Positions 1-8,188 are shown, counted from the stretch's first letter. The stretch: DNA of 64,000 nt from a bacterium A37T11 (GCA_900109895.1 FOBR01000018.1:1-64000); one strand, 5' to 3'. Notes: a model not told the origin generated them from the letters alone. Program-made: numbers and translations.

Positions 1-393
1 TGGGTATAAATGGGATCTGTAGAATATTTTTTGAAATGCCACGCCATGCCTTGTTTCACCATTTCCTGATTGACGATCTGTTTCTGTTGGTTTTTGATGA
101 CGGCTATGAGCCGGCCGTTACGATCTGTTTTTTTACCATAAACGGTTACTTCTTGGCCAAAGCACAGGTCAGATAAGGCTTGTTTTGCCTGGCTTCCATA
201 GGGTTGCGACCCTCTTTTTTCGGGACTGTCTATATGAGCCAGGCGTACCTTTATTGGTATTTTTTTGATACAATACTTCCATGGTATCTCCGTCTATTAT
301 TCGGACGACCTGAGCGGTGAAAGTTTTATCCTGGCTGTAAACCGGGGTTACTTGGAGAAATAATAAAAACAGCATCAATCTTCCTATTTGCAT
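1..393 (-). pseudogene. Secreted thermonuclease-like (SNase) gene, frameshifted and cut by window edge
   Basis: Starts with a signal peptide (MQIGRLMLFLLFLQVTPVYSQ) and the SNase opening VVRIIDGDTMEVLYQ. It then leaves frame at a run of seven A (plus-strand T at 260-266). Removing one A restores the family: VRLAHIDSPEKRG, carrying the catalytic Arg and Glu of the vRLxxIDaPE motif, then TDRNGRLIAVI (third active-site Arg region) and MVKQGMAWHFKKY, up to the window edge. The frame as written runs about 30 nonsense residues and stops near 169. Family members are exported Ca-dependent nucleases that cleave DNA and RNA. Either a true pseudogene, a slippage site, or a homopolymer sequencing error; I cannot tell which. 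Confidence 0.8.
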
Positions 394-492
394 AGTGTCT
401 TACTCTTCTTCTTTGCTTTTTTAAATAATATTAGGGTTGACTTCAATGAGGTTCCTTTCCTCCCGGAAATTCCCAGTGGTAACTGGTGATAA

Positions 493-796
493 TGGCTGTT
501 ACAACTAAATAATGGGGTTGCATGGAGTAAAGGTAGGGAAACTTGGGGAGATATAAATGATATCATACAGGCTGATGCCCAAAAAGCCAGGATAAAAGGC
601 AAGGTCATGGTTAAATTTGTTATTGACCGAACGGGCAAAGTAACCGATGCGCAAATAGTGCAGCCTCTATACCCTTCACTCGATGAAGAAGCACTGCGCC
701 TTGTCAGGAAAATGCCGCGATGGAAACCCGGTCAACAAAAAGGGAAAGCCCATCAGGGTAACTTATCAATTGCCGATTGCTTTCAATTATCAATAA
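493..796 (+). pseudogene. TonB C-terminal domain remnant, frameshifted
   Basis: The frame read from 541 gives ADAQKARIKGKVMVKFVID, then GKVTDAQIVQPLYPSLDEEALRLVRKMPRWKPG, the classic TonB C-terminal (periplasmic, receptor-binding) fold of Bacteroidota energy transducers. After WKPGQQKGK the frame is lost. Shifting by one base within the A/G-rich stretch at about 738-749 restores KPIRVTYQLPIAFNYQ and a stop at 794-796, the normal family ending. Upstream the frame meets stops at 487-492 and there is no membrane anchor or proline-rich spacer, so the N-terminal part is missing. It lies about 100 bp from the frameshifted nuclease on the opposite strand. Confidence 0.75.
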
Positions 797-838
797 TTCA
801 CGACCGCCTCATCAGTCACCTCGCCAGATGGAGGTTTA

Positions 839-949
839 ATGAATATTTTAGACACTAAAAAGACCACTCGCCCCTGTGTTTCGCAGACCCATGACGAGCA
901 GCCTAAAAATGAAGAAGCATCATTCCGGGACCGAAATAACGTTCTTTAA
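839..949 (+). CDS. Possible 36-residue ORF
   Basis: An ATG at 839 follows a good Shine-Dalgarno-like GGAGG (about 8 bases upstream) and opens a 36-codon frame rich in charged residues (MNILDTKKTTRPC...). I recognise nothing in it. It lies in the decayed stretch after the TonB remnant and may be chance. Confidence 0.2.
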   Translation: MNILDTKKTTRPCVSQTHDEQPKNEEASFRDRNNVL

Positions 950-1084
950 CAGTGTTGGTTTGGTGTTGGATAATATGTGCATTTATGACAATTACCCCCT
1001 ATATACTGGCCATCATTTTAAGGGGAACAACCATATTTGACGCATAATAACATGTATTGAATATTACGATAACTTTTGTGAAGT

Positions 1085-1201
1085 ATGAAAATAAACAATT
1101 ACACACTTTCTGCCCTGTTTTGTGGGCTGATCTGCCTGGGCCTGCCAGCCTGCAGGCTATTACAGTTAAAAGAAGATGGTGGTATTCTACTCAAGCTATA
1201 G
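1085..1201 (+). CDS. Short lipoprotein-like ORF (38 aa), possibly truncated
   Basis: The frame begins MKINNYTLSALFCGLICLGLPAC: a signal peptide with a lipobox-like LPAC. It then runs only about 15 more residues to a stop that touches the stop of the convergent ankyrin gene. That is too short for most functional lipoproteins, so it is either a micro-lipoprotein or the 5' stump of a lost gene. A T/A-rich TAACTTTTG just upstream resembles a Bacteroidota -7 element, but no -33 partner is evident. Confidence 0.3.
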   Translation: MKINNYTLSALFCGLICLGLPACRLLQLKEDGGILLKL

Positions 1202-2536
1202 CTAGCTAGCTTCCAGGATCTTCTTTTTCTCTGTAGTAAATTCTTCCTCCGTCAATATCCCGGCATCCAAAAGCTCCTTAAGCGATAACAGCGCCTTCTT
1301 TTTGTCTTCCATATTATCTATTTTAGGCTTTTGCGGCACAGCTACCTCTCCATCAGCTATGGCATTGGTTTTGGCGCCAAATTCTATTAATAAGGCCGTT
1401 ATCTCACTAAAGCCATTCATATTCGAATAATCTATCGGTTTTTGTTCCAACACATTGGCGGTATCTGTTACCGCACCATTGGTCAATAGAAAACGTAGGA
1501 CATCTTTTTTGCCGTAAGCAGCCGCATAATGCAACGCGGTATTACCAGAAGCATCTTGCTTATCGATCAGTGCGCCACTATCCAACAATAATTTCACTAA
1601 GGAAAGATAGCCCATTTTAGTGGCATATTGCAACAACGTTTCTCCTGCATAATAAGGTTCAAAGCCTAAAATAAACGTTCTGGTACCCGTATTTGAAATC
1701 AATTTTTGCATATAATGCCCATCTTTTCCATCCCACGCATCCACACTTCTGGCATAGTCTGGCGACAAACCTTTCTTAAGAAATAAGGCCACCAGCTCTT
1801 TCAGATTAGCCCCCACAGCGTACCACACAGGAGAAACACCTTCTTTAGACTCGGTAAAGATATCGGCCCCCTGTTCAATCAATTTTTCGCATACCATCCG
1901 ATTACCCGACCTGGCTGCCAGTAACAAGGGGCCTTCATTAAGATCGTTGAGTTGATTAACTTGTGAACCATTTTCCAGTAAAAGGGATACAATAGGAACG
2001 CTATTATTGGCAATGGCAACGTTGAGCGGTGTATTTCCATTTTTGTCCGTATAGTTACTATCGGCCCCGTTTTTAATTAAAACTTGACTTACTGGTAAAA
2101 ATTTGTGCTGCACAGCCAATAATAACGGAGACACCGCTTCCTGGTTCAGGGCATTTACATCCAAACCTAATCCAATTAATTTTTCGGCAATCTCCTGCTG
2201 CCCTGTTTGCGCTACCACATGCAAGAGCGAATTTCCTTTAAAATCATTAATGTTACTATTTGCCCCATTATCCAACAAGAATGAAGCTGTTTGTTTCTGC
2301 TTATTAATTAAAGCAAAATACAGCGGCGTTTCTCCTTGATGATCTTCATAATTAATATCAGCACCACTATCAACCAATTTTTTTACGATATCCGTATAAC
2401 CCTGATAAGCCGAATAATGCAGTGCGGTTCGACCTTTCTCATCCGTATATTTTACATCTACTTGTTGATTATCAAGCAGTATTTCTGCTATTTTTCTTTT
2501 TCCGCCTTCACAAGCAACTAAAAATGATTGCGACAT
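1202..2536 (-). CDS. Ankyrin-repeat protein with C-terminal SHOCT domain
   Basis: 444 residues. From residue 1 it is built of roughly ten to eleven ankyrin repeats, for example GRTALHYSAYQGYTDIVKKLVDSGADIN, GETPLYFALINKQKQTASFLLDNGANSN and GNTALHYAAAYGKKDVLRFLLTNGAVTD. A longer, less regular insert lies at about 255-300. The last 33 residues (KALLSLKELLDAGILTEEEFTTEKKKIL) are a SHOCT domain, a short oligomerisation/targeting helix pair. There is no signal peptide or membrane segment, so it is probably cytosolic. It starts 4 bp after the stop of the next ankyrin gene, so the two are co-transcribed and probably work together. Ankyrin proteins bind other proteins; the partner is unknown. Immunity to a polymorphic toxin is one possibility but no toxin is adjacent. 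Confidence 0.9.
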   Translation of the reverse strand: MSQSFLVACEGGKRKIAEILLDNQQVDVKYTDEKGRTALHYSAYQGYTDIVKKLVDSGADINYEDHQGETPLYFALINKQKQTASFLLDNGANSNINDFKGNSLLHVVAQTGQQEIAEKLIGLGLDVNALNQEAVSPLLLAVQHKFLPVSQVLIKNGADSNYTDKNGNTPLNVAIANNSVPIVSLLLENGSQVNQLNDLNEGPLLLAARSGNRMVCEKLIEQGADIFTESKEGVSPVWYAVGANLKELVALFLKKGLSPDYARSVDAWDGKDGHYMQKLISNTGTRTFILGFEPYYAGETLLQYATKMGYLSLVKLLLDSGALIDKQDASGNTALHYAAAYGKKDVLRFLLTNGAVTDTANVLEQKPIDYSNMNGFSEITALLIEFGAKTNAIADGEVAVPQKPKIDNMEDKKKALLSLKELLDAGILTEEEFTTEKKKILEAS

Positions 2537-2540
2537 ACTT

Positions 2541-3743
2541 TTATTTCTCTAATAACGTTTCCACAATTTTTGCCTTCATATTATCATCCATGGCATAGTC
2601 TACCGCCTTTTTATCAAAACGATCTTCCATGGAAGGGTCAGCACCTGCTTTTAATAAATATTTTACTTTTCTATAAAGATCTTTTGCCAAAGCCTCTTCA
2701 TGGTTTGTATTTACTTGACATACTTTGATGAGTACCGTTTGCCCATCGTTATCGATCCAATTTACATCTATCAAATTTTTGTCAAGTAGTGATTTCAATA
2801 TTTCTGAAGGTTTTTCGATCACCCAATCGATGCCCGATTTCTCTTTGCCATAATAGGTAGAAGTATACGCTAATGATGCCCCATTTTCTATTAAATAGAT
2901 CAGCATCTCAATACCTGACGCTGATACTTGCATATGTCTAAGATAACCATTCAGAAAAATTTCACCTTCTCTATTCCGCTTTGTAAAATCGGGCGTCCCA
3001 TATTGCAGCAGCAAGCGGGTCAGTTCCAAATTGTGTGTATACACACTTACGAAAAAAAGCGGAGTAATGCCCTTCTTATCTTCTGCCACTACATCTGCAC
3101 CATTCTCCACCAATAATTGTATGGTATCGGCCTTCACTAAGCCCTCATTTTCTATCGCACTGTACAATGGCGTTTTACCTTCAATATCGTGCTCATTAAC
3201 ATCAATACCATTTTCTATTAATAATTTGGCAATGGCAAAAGAATAGCCTGAATTTCTATTTTGCCTTTGAGACACCGCAATATGCAAATAATTCTGCCCG
3301 GCCCTGTTGTGATAATCCAGCTTAATATCCTTATGGATAATTGCTGCGATCACCTCTTCCGGTAGTCCGTTTTCCAACGCATAAGACAAAAGATTTTGAC
3401 CAGCCAGTTCTTCATCCATATCCTCCAATGCCTGCAAGAACTTTTCAAAATGCGGCAGGTATTCGGCCAATTCCTGCTGATTTAAATACTTAGTTTGACC
3501 AATCAATGGTTGAATTTGTTTATCGTCGAAAGAATCATACTCAAACAATTCAGTTTGGATCAACCCTTCATCAAGCATATAGTCCAACACTTGCCATTTT
3601 TTGCGTTGCATCACCGTGTTAACCAATTGGTCCCTGGAGGAAGCCGGAACGGCCTCAAAATTTTCCTTCAAATATTGAATTAAATCTTCTTCGGTATAAT
3701 CGTATATCGCTTTAAAAAAAACAGCCTGATCGAATGTTGCCAT
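2541..3743 (-). CDS. Ankyrin-repeat protein
   Basis: 400 residues. The first 120 are helical and acidic with no recognisable domain (DYTEEDLIQYLKENFEAVPASS...). From about residue 120 there are ankyrin repeats: AGQNYLHIAVSQRQN, IEGKTPLYSAIENEGLVK, KKGITPLFFVSVYTHNLELTRLLLQYG, NDGQTVLIKVCQVN. The last is a degenerate repeat ending in AMDDNMKAKIVETLLEK. No export signal. It is the first gene of a two-gene unit with the downstream ankyrin-SHOCT gene. Both have low-GC, repeat-derived codons, typical of accessory genes. Function beyond protein binding is not deducible. Confidence 0.85.
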   Translation of the reverse strand: MATFDQAVFFKAIYDYTEEDLIQYLKENFEAVPASSRDQLVNTVMQRKKWQVLDYMLDEGLIQTELFEYDSFDDKQIQPLIGQTKYLNQQELAEYLPHFEKFLQALEDMDEELAGQNLLSYALENGLPEEVIAAIIHKDIKLDYHNRAGQNYLHIAVSQRQNRNSGYSFAIAKLLIENGIDVNEHDIEGKTPLYSAIENEGLVKADTIQLLVENGADVVAEDKKGITPLFFVSVYTHNLELTRLLLQYGTPDFTKRNREGEIFLNGYLRHMQVSASGIEMLIYLIENGASLAYTSTYYGKEKSGIDWVIEKPSEILKSLLDKNLIDVNWIDNDGQTVLIKVCQVNTNHEEALAKDLYRKVKYLLKAGADPSMEDRFDKKAVDYAMDDNMKAKIVETLLEK

Positions 3744-3954
3744 AAATTAATTTTTACTATAAAGTCGCATAAATACGGCTAATTGACCAAAATGACCGTC
3801 AAAAATATAGAAAAATACATTTATATGATACATTTGTATTCGGAGTATTACTTAACTGCTTTTCTATATTCCTTTCCTGTAACCGAAGTGGGTACCCTAA
3901 AACATTTGTACCATAATTATTATTATATTCGGCAATGACCTAATAGATCGCTGA

Positions 3955-3985
3955 TTTGTTTTATCTGTGAGCTTAGTTAATTTTG
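3955..3985 (+). promoter_or_regulatory. Bacteroidota promoter TTTG-N19-TAATTTTG
   Basis: TTTG at 3955-3958 and TAATTTTG at 3978-3985 are separated by exactly 19 bases, matching the primary sigma consensus of Bacteroidota. Transcription should begin about 6-8 bases after the second box. That excludes the TTG at 3983 as a start codon and selects the ATG at 4019. Confidence 0.8.
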
Positions 3986-4018
3986 CAACAAAAAATAGGT
4001 AGAATACTAGTAAATTTC

Positions 4019-5113
4019 ATGAATAATATAAAGAAGGTTAATCCATTCCAAGCCACCATTATTGAAACGAGCCTGGGCACATTGACCACCTTAACTACGG
4101 AGGCAGGGATATCGGCACATGAATGTATTTCATATGGTGAAAAAATGCTTTTGGCCAACTACATTTACCATAAAGATGAAAACTACGATCTCGTTTACTC
4201 TATTATGGACCCTGAAGGGGGGGTCGAAAGTTTTGTTGAACATGATGGGATCTTACCTACATTGTTTTTAAGCCCAACACAGCAGAATTATGTATCTCTG
4301 CAACCATACCACCCTGACAAAAATTTGGAGATTAGTATTCCTGTTTTTAACAGGGAAAATACTGCGTTACCTAAAGGTAATAGACCTTTTTCCGGAAAAT
4401 TTGTCGGTACAATAAATCAGTTTTCCATTTTTTACGAAGTGGATAATTTTTCAGACACAAAACCCGATAAACTGTTGGCTATTGAATTTAAAAATGGAAC
4501 TATTAAAAAAAAACATCTTATAAAAATTGGGTTTCCAAAGAATAATAAAATTTCTATCAAAGACAATGAAATTCATCTGCTAGCTAAAAATGTAAATGGT
4601 TTGACACACAGACAAATTGATGAATTTGGTAATGTAAAAAAAGAAAGGCAGCTTTTAACAAAACAGAACTTCTATAGAGAAATATTAAAACTCTCCTTCG
4701 AAAGTACTTCAAATATCTTATGTGAAGAGAATGGTAAAATAAGTATTAAATCAATATCGGTTCATGGAGAGATAAAAGAGGTTCCATTATTTGATTTAAA
4801 GGAAAAATTATATAATACCTGGGCTCCTGAAAGAATTGCTGAGGATACTTTTGTTACCCGATTTAATGGAGAGTTTGGCAATGGATGGTTTACAACCAAG
4901 GAAGATAACCTGTTGGAACTTTTTTATAACAAAGACGTGGCAGGATATAAGAATATGTTGACAAACGAGGTTTTTCCTATGGATCATCAAGATTTAATTA
5001 TTTCTGGCATAAATAAAACCAGTGAAAATAATTATGCTGTTGTTTTATATCCCCGTCCTGATCAAAAGTCAAGAAATAAAAAATTAATTGTTTTAAATCG
5101 GAAGTTAGGCTAA
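4019..5113 (+). CDS. Uncharacterised cytosolic protein (364 aa)
   Basis: I do not recognise the family. The start is taken at the ATG (MNNIKKVNPFQAT) because the promoter overlaps the upstream TTG. There is no signal peptide, membrane segment or lipobox. The sequence alternates short beta-type stretches and turns (ECISYGEKMLLANYIYHKDENYDLV, DGILPTLFLSPTQQ, NNYAVVLYPRPDQ) with evenly spaced aromatic and glycine residues. This suggests an all-beta, possibly propeller-like scaffold, but that is only an impression. It is divergent from the ankyrin pair with 275 bp between and is followed by gene debris, so it stands alone. Base composition is A/T-rich like its accessory neighbours. Confidence 0.7.
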   Translation: MNNIKKVNPFQATIIETSLGTLTTLTTEAGISAHECISYGEKMLLANYIYHKDENYDLVYSIMDPEGGVESFVEHDGILPTLFLSPTQQNYVSLQPYHPDKNLEISIPVFNRENTALPKGNRPFSGKFVGTINQFSIFYEVDNFSDTKPDKLLAIEFKNGTIKKKHLIKIGFPKNNKISIKDNEIHLLAKNVNGLTHRQIDEFGNVKKERQLLTKQNFYREILKLSFESTSNILCEENGKISIKSISVHGEIKEVPLFDLKEKLYNTWAPERIAEDTFVTRFNGEFGNGWFTTKEDNLLELFYNKDVAGYKNMLTNEVFPMDHQDLIISGINKTSENNYAVVLYPRPDQKSRNKKLIVLNRKLG

Positions 5114-5149
5114 TGTTAGGGTGGACCTCAACCGTACAAACCGGATATA

Positions 5150-5247
5150 GGACCTATATACAATGCGGCTTCCAATTTTTAAGATGGTTTCCGGGGTCAG
5201 ATTTTCCCCGCCCTTCAGGATATTGCTGACCACTGCACGGAAAAGGA
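5150..5247 (-). pseudogene. Fragment of a XRE-type helix-turn-helix regulator
   Basis: On the minus strand the open frame reads VVSNILKGGENLTPETILKI, closely matching the recognition-helix end of Bacteroidota XRE/HTH_3 regulators (xSxILxGxxNLTLxTIxKIE). It has no start codon or N-terminal half and diverges right after KIG. It is a remnant, perhaps of a toxin-antitoxin regulator, in a stretch with other debris. Confidence 0.5.
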
Positions 5248-5371
5248 TGTTTTACCCGTACCGGATAATGGCTGCTACGAATTTGATACCAATAGAATAA
5301 AGCCTCTCTCTTAGCTACAAACTTTAACCGCTTGTTGCACCTTGGCTGCGATAAAACCGTTTAAGAGAATG

Positions 5372-5497
5372 ATGTTCTTCCTGCAAAAAGGCTATCGCGT
5401 TATAGCCCATGACAGAAGAGTCCACGGCCGTTCTGACCAAGCTTCAGGCGGACACGAAATGGAAACCTATGCGGCTGATGTTTTTATATTGAGATGA
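5372..5497 (+). pseudogene. Fragment of an alpha/beta-hydrolase (haloperoxidase-like)
   Basis: The 41-residue open piece MFFLQKGYRVIAHDRR then VHGRSDQASGGHEMETYAAD matches the region between strands beta-4 and beta-5 of non-haem chloroperoxidase-type hydrolases (WxxxMxFLxxxGYRVIAHDRRGHGRS). The conserved Gly of RRGHGRS is changed to Val. Neither the N-terminal HGWP motif nor the catalytic Ser nucleophile elbow follows; a stop occurs after ADVFILR. A remnant of a lost gene. Confidence 0.65.
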
Positions 5498-5843
5498 GAA
5501 AAGGCAATTAATTCCATAAAACCAGCCCCATCAAGTAGCTCCCTGGCTTCAGGTTATTGTTATATGCGGTTTGACCACGCTTTGCAATGGGGGAATTTTT
5601 GCTCGTTCCTGACGACGGCTGCTATTAGGGATCGATTCATCGGCCGCTGCCCAAGTTAAATGGTCTAGTTATGCTGCTTCCTGCCTTTATAATGTGATAT
5701 GCTGTTAAGGGGTAGGGCTTGGGGTTCATCCAATAATTACCTTAAAAAGGGAGAGCCATAATAGAACCTTTGCTATTAGGAGTATGATGATTCCTTGTCC
5801 CTACTAAAACGCGCGACCATGTGCCATGCAACTCACTCTCTCG
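5498..5843. other. Non-coding debris, nothing assigned
   Basis: No frame longer than a few dozen codons in either direction resembles a protein I know. On the minus strand a short open piece (NYWMNPKPYPLTAYHIIKAG, around 5650-5740) looks protein-like but is not assignable. Sandwiched between remnants, the stretch is best read as decayed coding DNA. Confidence 0.4.
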
Positions 5844-5993
5844 TTACTCCTTAAAAATATCACTTAGCTTTTTGTCTAGCGATGCGCCTGATAAGTTTCT
5901 GGCCAATATTACACCGTTTGGATCAATCAAGAAATTGCTGGGAATTGCATGGATAAAGAAACGTTTTGCTACTGAATTATTGTATAAAAACCC
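5844..5993 (-). pseudogene. C-terminal fragment of a thioredoxin-like (AhpC/TSA, TlpA) protein
   Basis: The minus-strand frame ending at 5844 reads NSVAKRFFIHAIPSNFLIDP then NGVILARNLSGASLDKKLSD-IFKE-stop. This is the textbook C-terminal end of Bacteroidota AhpC/TSA-domain thioredoxins, with the cis-Pro loop (AIPSNFLID) and the final helix. The CxxC half is absent. A second open piece immediately upstream (to about 6005-6130, reading AEPLISSKKTVEKVLDAIIKDNK) is in another frame; it may be part of the same dead gene or of an STN-type domain. Confidence 0.65.
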
Positions 5994-6238
5994 TCAAAAA
6001 TGTCTTATACTCTAATTATGGTTTTATTGTCTTTAATGATGGCATCCAGCACTTTCTCCACAGTTTTCTTCGACGAAATCAATGGCTCAGCATAAATGGT
6101 CAGATATAATGGCCAATTAATGCACCAGTCTTAATGATAAATATATGTCACTAAAGTGTTGCAATACATCTATATAGCGAACCTATTTTAGGTGTGTATT
6201 TTTGACACTAAGCCTACAATTAACATTTTAATGTAACG

Positions 6239-6246
6239 TACCTTTG
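6239..6246 (+). promoter_or_regulatory. -7 box TACCTTTG upstream of small ORF
   Basis: A perfect TAnnTTTG element 43 bases before the ATG of the 56-codon ORF. No TTTG is found at the expected 19-20 base distance, so this is a half-supported promoter. Confidence 0.4.
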
Positions 6247-6289
6247 CATCAATTATTATATACTATATTAAATTTATTTTAAAGTTAAC

Positions 6290-6460
6290 ATGATCGACGA
6301 GATTTTAGAGCAAGGTGTGCAGAAAAAGCAGCCTGCTATTACAAAAACAATTATTTCAGCTAAAAAGCAGTCTACTTTTATACCTTCACGTTTTTCAATC
6401 AATAGGTTAAGAAAACATCCTGGAATACAAGCGAGCCGGAAGCCTATTGTATTTAGTTGA
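6290..6460 (+). CDS. Small basic ORF (56 aa), unknown
   Basis: ATG at 6290 opens MIDEILEQGVQKKQPAITK, followed by a very basic C-terminal half (SAKKQSTFIPSRFSINRLRKHPG). It has no signal peptide and no family I recognise. A TACCTTTG promoter element precedes it, which mildly favours a real gene. The overlapping minus-strand frame (6274-6561) looks like a shadow. It lies between gene debris and the cupin gene. Confidence 0.35.
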   Translation: MIDEILEQGVQKKQPAITKTIISAKKQSTFIPSRFSINRLRKHPGIQASRKPIVFS

Positions 6461-6557
6461 TAATGCCTATTATTAATTTGGGCTGGCACTAGGATAATCC
6501 ATTTTGCCGGCCCATTTTGCATACTACTTTGCCAATAGATTACACCTATATATTGAC

Positions 6558-7055
6558 TCATTTACTATCCAAATAATCCATTGGATAGGTTTGTGTTCCG
6601 TATTTTTCGTTGAGTTGCTGTATTCTATTTTTGGCCTCTTGGGTAAGTATAGGCATGGGAATTACCTCTCCTGCTTCTGCAGGTATACCAATTTCCCTGA
6701 AATAGTTGTCTAAGCCTGCAGGCATAACGGTACAAATCATCCGAACAATTTTACTTGATGTGTTTTTAAAACAGTGAATGGCGCCACCCTTCGGAATTTT
6801 AACAAAGCCTCCCTCCCCAACTACTTGCCTTACTTCTTCGGTTTTAAATTCCAATTGACCCTCCAAAAGGTAAAACGTTTCTTCCATAGCGGGATGTGAA
6901 TGGGGTGCTGGTCCACCACCTGGTGGTACGTTCATTTCGATGACCGTATAGTTACCATCGGTCTCTTGTCCTGAAATAATAATTCGGTAATTACCGCCCG
7001 CTACAGATAGGTATTCACCTGCTGTCCCTTCCTTTATGCTTATGTTTTGTTTCAT
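6558..7055 (-). CDS. Single-domain cupin protein
   Basis: 165 residues, cytosolic. The cupin barrel spans about residues 20-125. Metal-binding motif 1 is present (H52, H54 in PAPHSHPAMEETFYLLEG, with the Glu at 58/59), as is motif 2 (GGFVKIPKGGAIHCFKN, H94). Metal ligation is therefore intact. Close relatives are annotated as quercetin 2,3-dioxygenase-like or generic cupin-2 proteins. The C-terminal 40 residues (ILTQEAKNRIQQLNEKYG...) form a helix seen in this subgroup. The substrate is not deducible. Monocistronic, with non-coding sequence on both sides. Confidence 0.85.
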   Translation of the reverse strand: MKQNISIKEGTAGEYLSVAGGNYRIIISGQETDGNYTVIEMNVPPGGGPAPHSHPAMEETFYLLEGQLEFKTEEVRQVVGEGGFVKIPKGGAIHCFKNTSSKIVRMICTVMPAGLDNYFREIGIPAEAGEVIPMPILTQEAKNRIQQLNEKYGTQTYPMDYLDSK

Positions 7056-7441
7056 GTATTATTTCATTTTCTGTGATGATAAAACTCAAAATGGCCCAAA
7101 AGTTCGATTTCTTCACGCATTTTTTTTATTCCTCTTTTATCTTTCTTGGAAAGAGGAAAATTTTCAACATTTGCCTTTATGCTAAATAATACATTAATAA
7201 ATCTATTTGGAATAAAGGTTAGATCCAAAAGTGAATCAAAGTTTCCTTAATATACGTCTATTTTCAAATATATAAATAAATTTTTCACAATGCAATTAAA
7301 TTCTGTGCCAGCAATACCGCAATATTGGCACCATTCTTTCCTGATATCGCATCGATTTATCAACGTTCCGCTATTGCTGCACAGTTTTGCCCGGACGACC
7401 AACCAGGCCTGATCAACTTTTTGATAATTATTATCCTTTTG
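7056..7441. other. 386-bp gap without a supportable gene
   Basis: The stretch is A/T-rich up to about 7290. A plus-strand 40-codon frame at about 7290-7412 (MQLNSVPAIPQYWHHSFLIS...) has no recognisable features. The minus strand of the same part gives DAISGKNGANIAVLLAQNL after two stops, which looks like a worn protein tail but is not assignable. Confidence 0.35.
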
Positions 7442-8050
7442 TCATTGTTCTTTAACTGTCTGGAGCAATGGACTGCCAAATATAGCTGCTGGAGTAATTA
7501 TCGGTTCGTCGAGAGGGATATGGTTGCCATATCGCTCTATTAGTTTTTTCCTGACCGGGGCAGCGCTCAGATCTAACGTCTTAAGGGATTGTAACTTTCC
7601 CAATTCCAAACCTGTTGCGCGCTGATATATTTTCCATATGAGTTCTGAACAGTAAATTCGTCGGTCACTCCAACCAAAAACCAAGTCATAATCTCTTCCG
7701 TAAAGACGGCTACTTTCTAACCTTAGTTTTTGCAATACGGACGGTGTTAAAATTCGTTCGGCTTGTTTTAGACGTCTAACGACATAATGTTTACCTTTTC
7801 CTCGCGCTATCCAATCCAATAAAGGCGTGTATTTTACAGGCTGGACGGCTTCATAAACCACGAGTACTCCCCTCCTTTTAGTTATTAAACCACAATGAGA
7901 ATAGGGCGAATGGGTCGCGGCCTGGATGGCTAAACTTTGACTGGAGGTTGACTGCTGAAAAATAATATCCCCCTCCTTAAAATCATCAGCAGGCAGGCAT
8001 GTAAGAAGCCTTAGGCTAAGATAGAAAAAAACATTTGTTGTGATCAACAT
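7442..8050 (-). CDS. YiiX/YebB-like permuted papain-fold hydrolase
   Basis: 202 residues. An N-terminal hydrophobic segment (MLITTNVFFYLSLRLLTCLP) is a probable signal peptide or anchor. The body follows the YiiX (permuted NlpC/P60-type) layout: FKEGDIIFQQSTSSQSLAIQ, then SPYSHCGLI with the catalytic His (H52), EAVQPVKYTPLLDWI, and RRIYCSELIWK with the catalytic Cys (C134). Members are thought to be amidases or lipid/peptide hydrolases at the cell envelope; the substrate is uncertain. It is separated from the next minus-strand gene by a short region holding two 11-bp direct repeats that may be operator sites. Confidence 0.85.
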   Translation of the reverse strand: MLITTNVFFYLSLRLLTCLPADDFKEGDIIFQQSTSSQSLAIQAATHSPYSHCGLITKRRGVLVVYEAVQPVKYTPLLDWIARGKGKHYVVRRLKQAERILTPSVLQKLRLESSRLYGRDYDLVFGWSDRRIYCSELIWKIYQRATGLELGKLQSLKTLDLSAAPVRKKLIERYGNHIPLDEPIITPAAIFGSPLLQTVKEQ

Positions 8051-8111
8051 AATAAATGAATTTGAATTTGTGCTACAAATATCCTTATAAGCTTTTAAAT
8101 ATAAGTACGAT

Positions 8112-8143
8112 TATGTTGCAAATACGTACGCATATGTTGCAAA
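8112..8143. repeat. Two TATGTTGCAAA direct repeats, 21 bp apart
   Basis: TATGTTGCAAA occurs at 8112-8122 and 8133-8143. The starts are 21 bp apart, two helical turns, so a dimeric regulator could read both from one face. It lies about 60-90 bp upstream of the YiiX-like gene start. The regulator is unknown. Confidence 0.45.
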
Positions 8144-8188
8144 GAACCAGCACGATGGTTTAATGCTCAATCTTTGATAGGCGGGGCA

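Noticed and set aside
607-858. Intact short TonB gene
   Set aside because: The family sequence breaks after WKPG and resumes in another frame, and there is no N-terminal anchor; treated as a remnant.
5821-6015. 64-residue plus-strand ORF
   Set aside because: It is the mirror of a thioredoxin-like fragment on the minus strand, which gives a clear family match; the plus frame has none.
6274-6561. 95-residue minus-strand frame upstream of the cupin gene
   Set aside because: Hydrophobic but no recognisable motif, no ribosome site, and it overlaps a better-supported plus-strand ORF with a promoter box.
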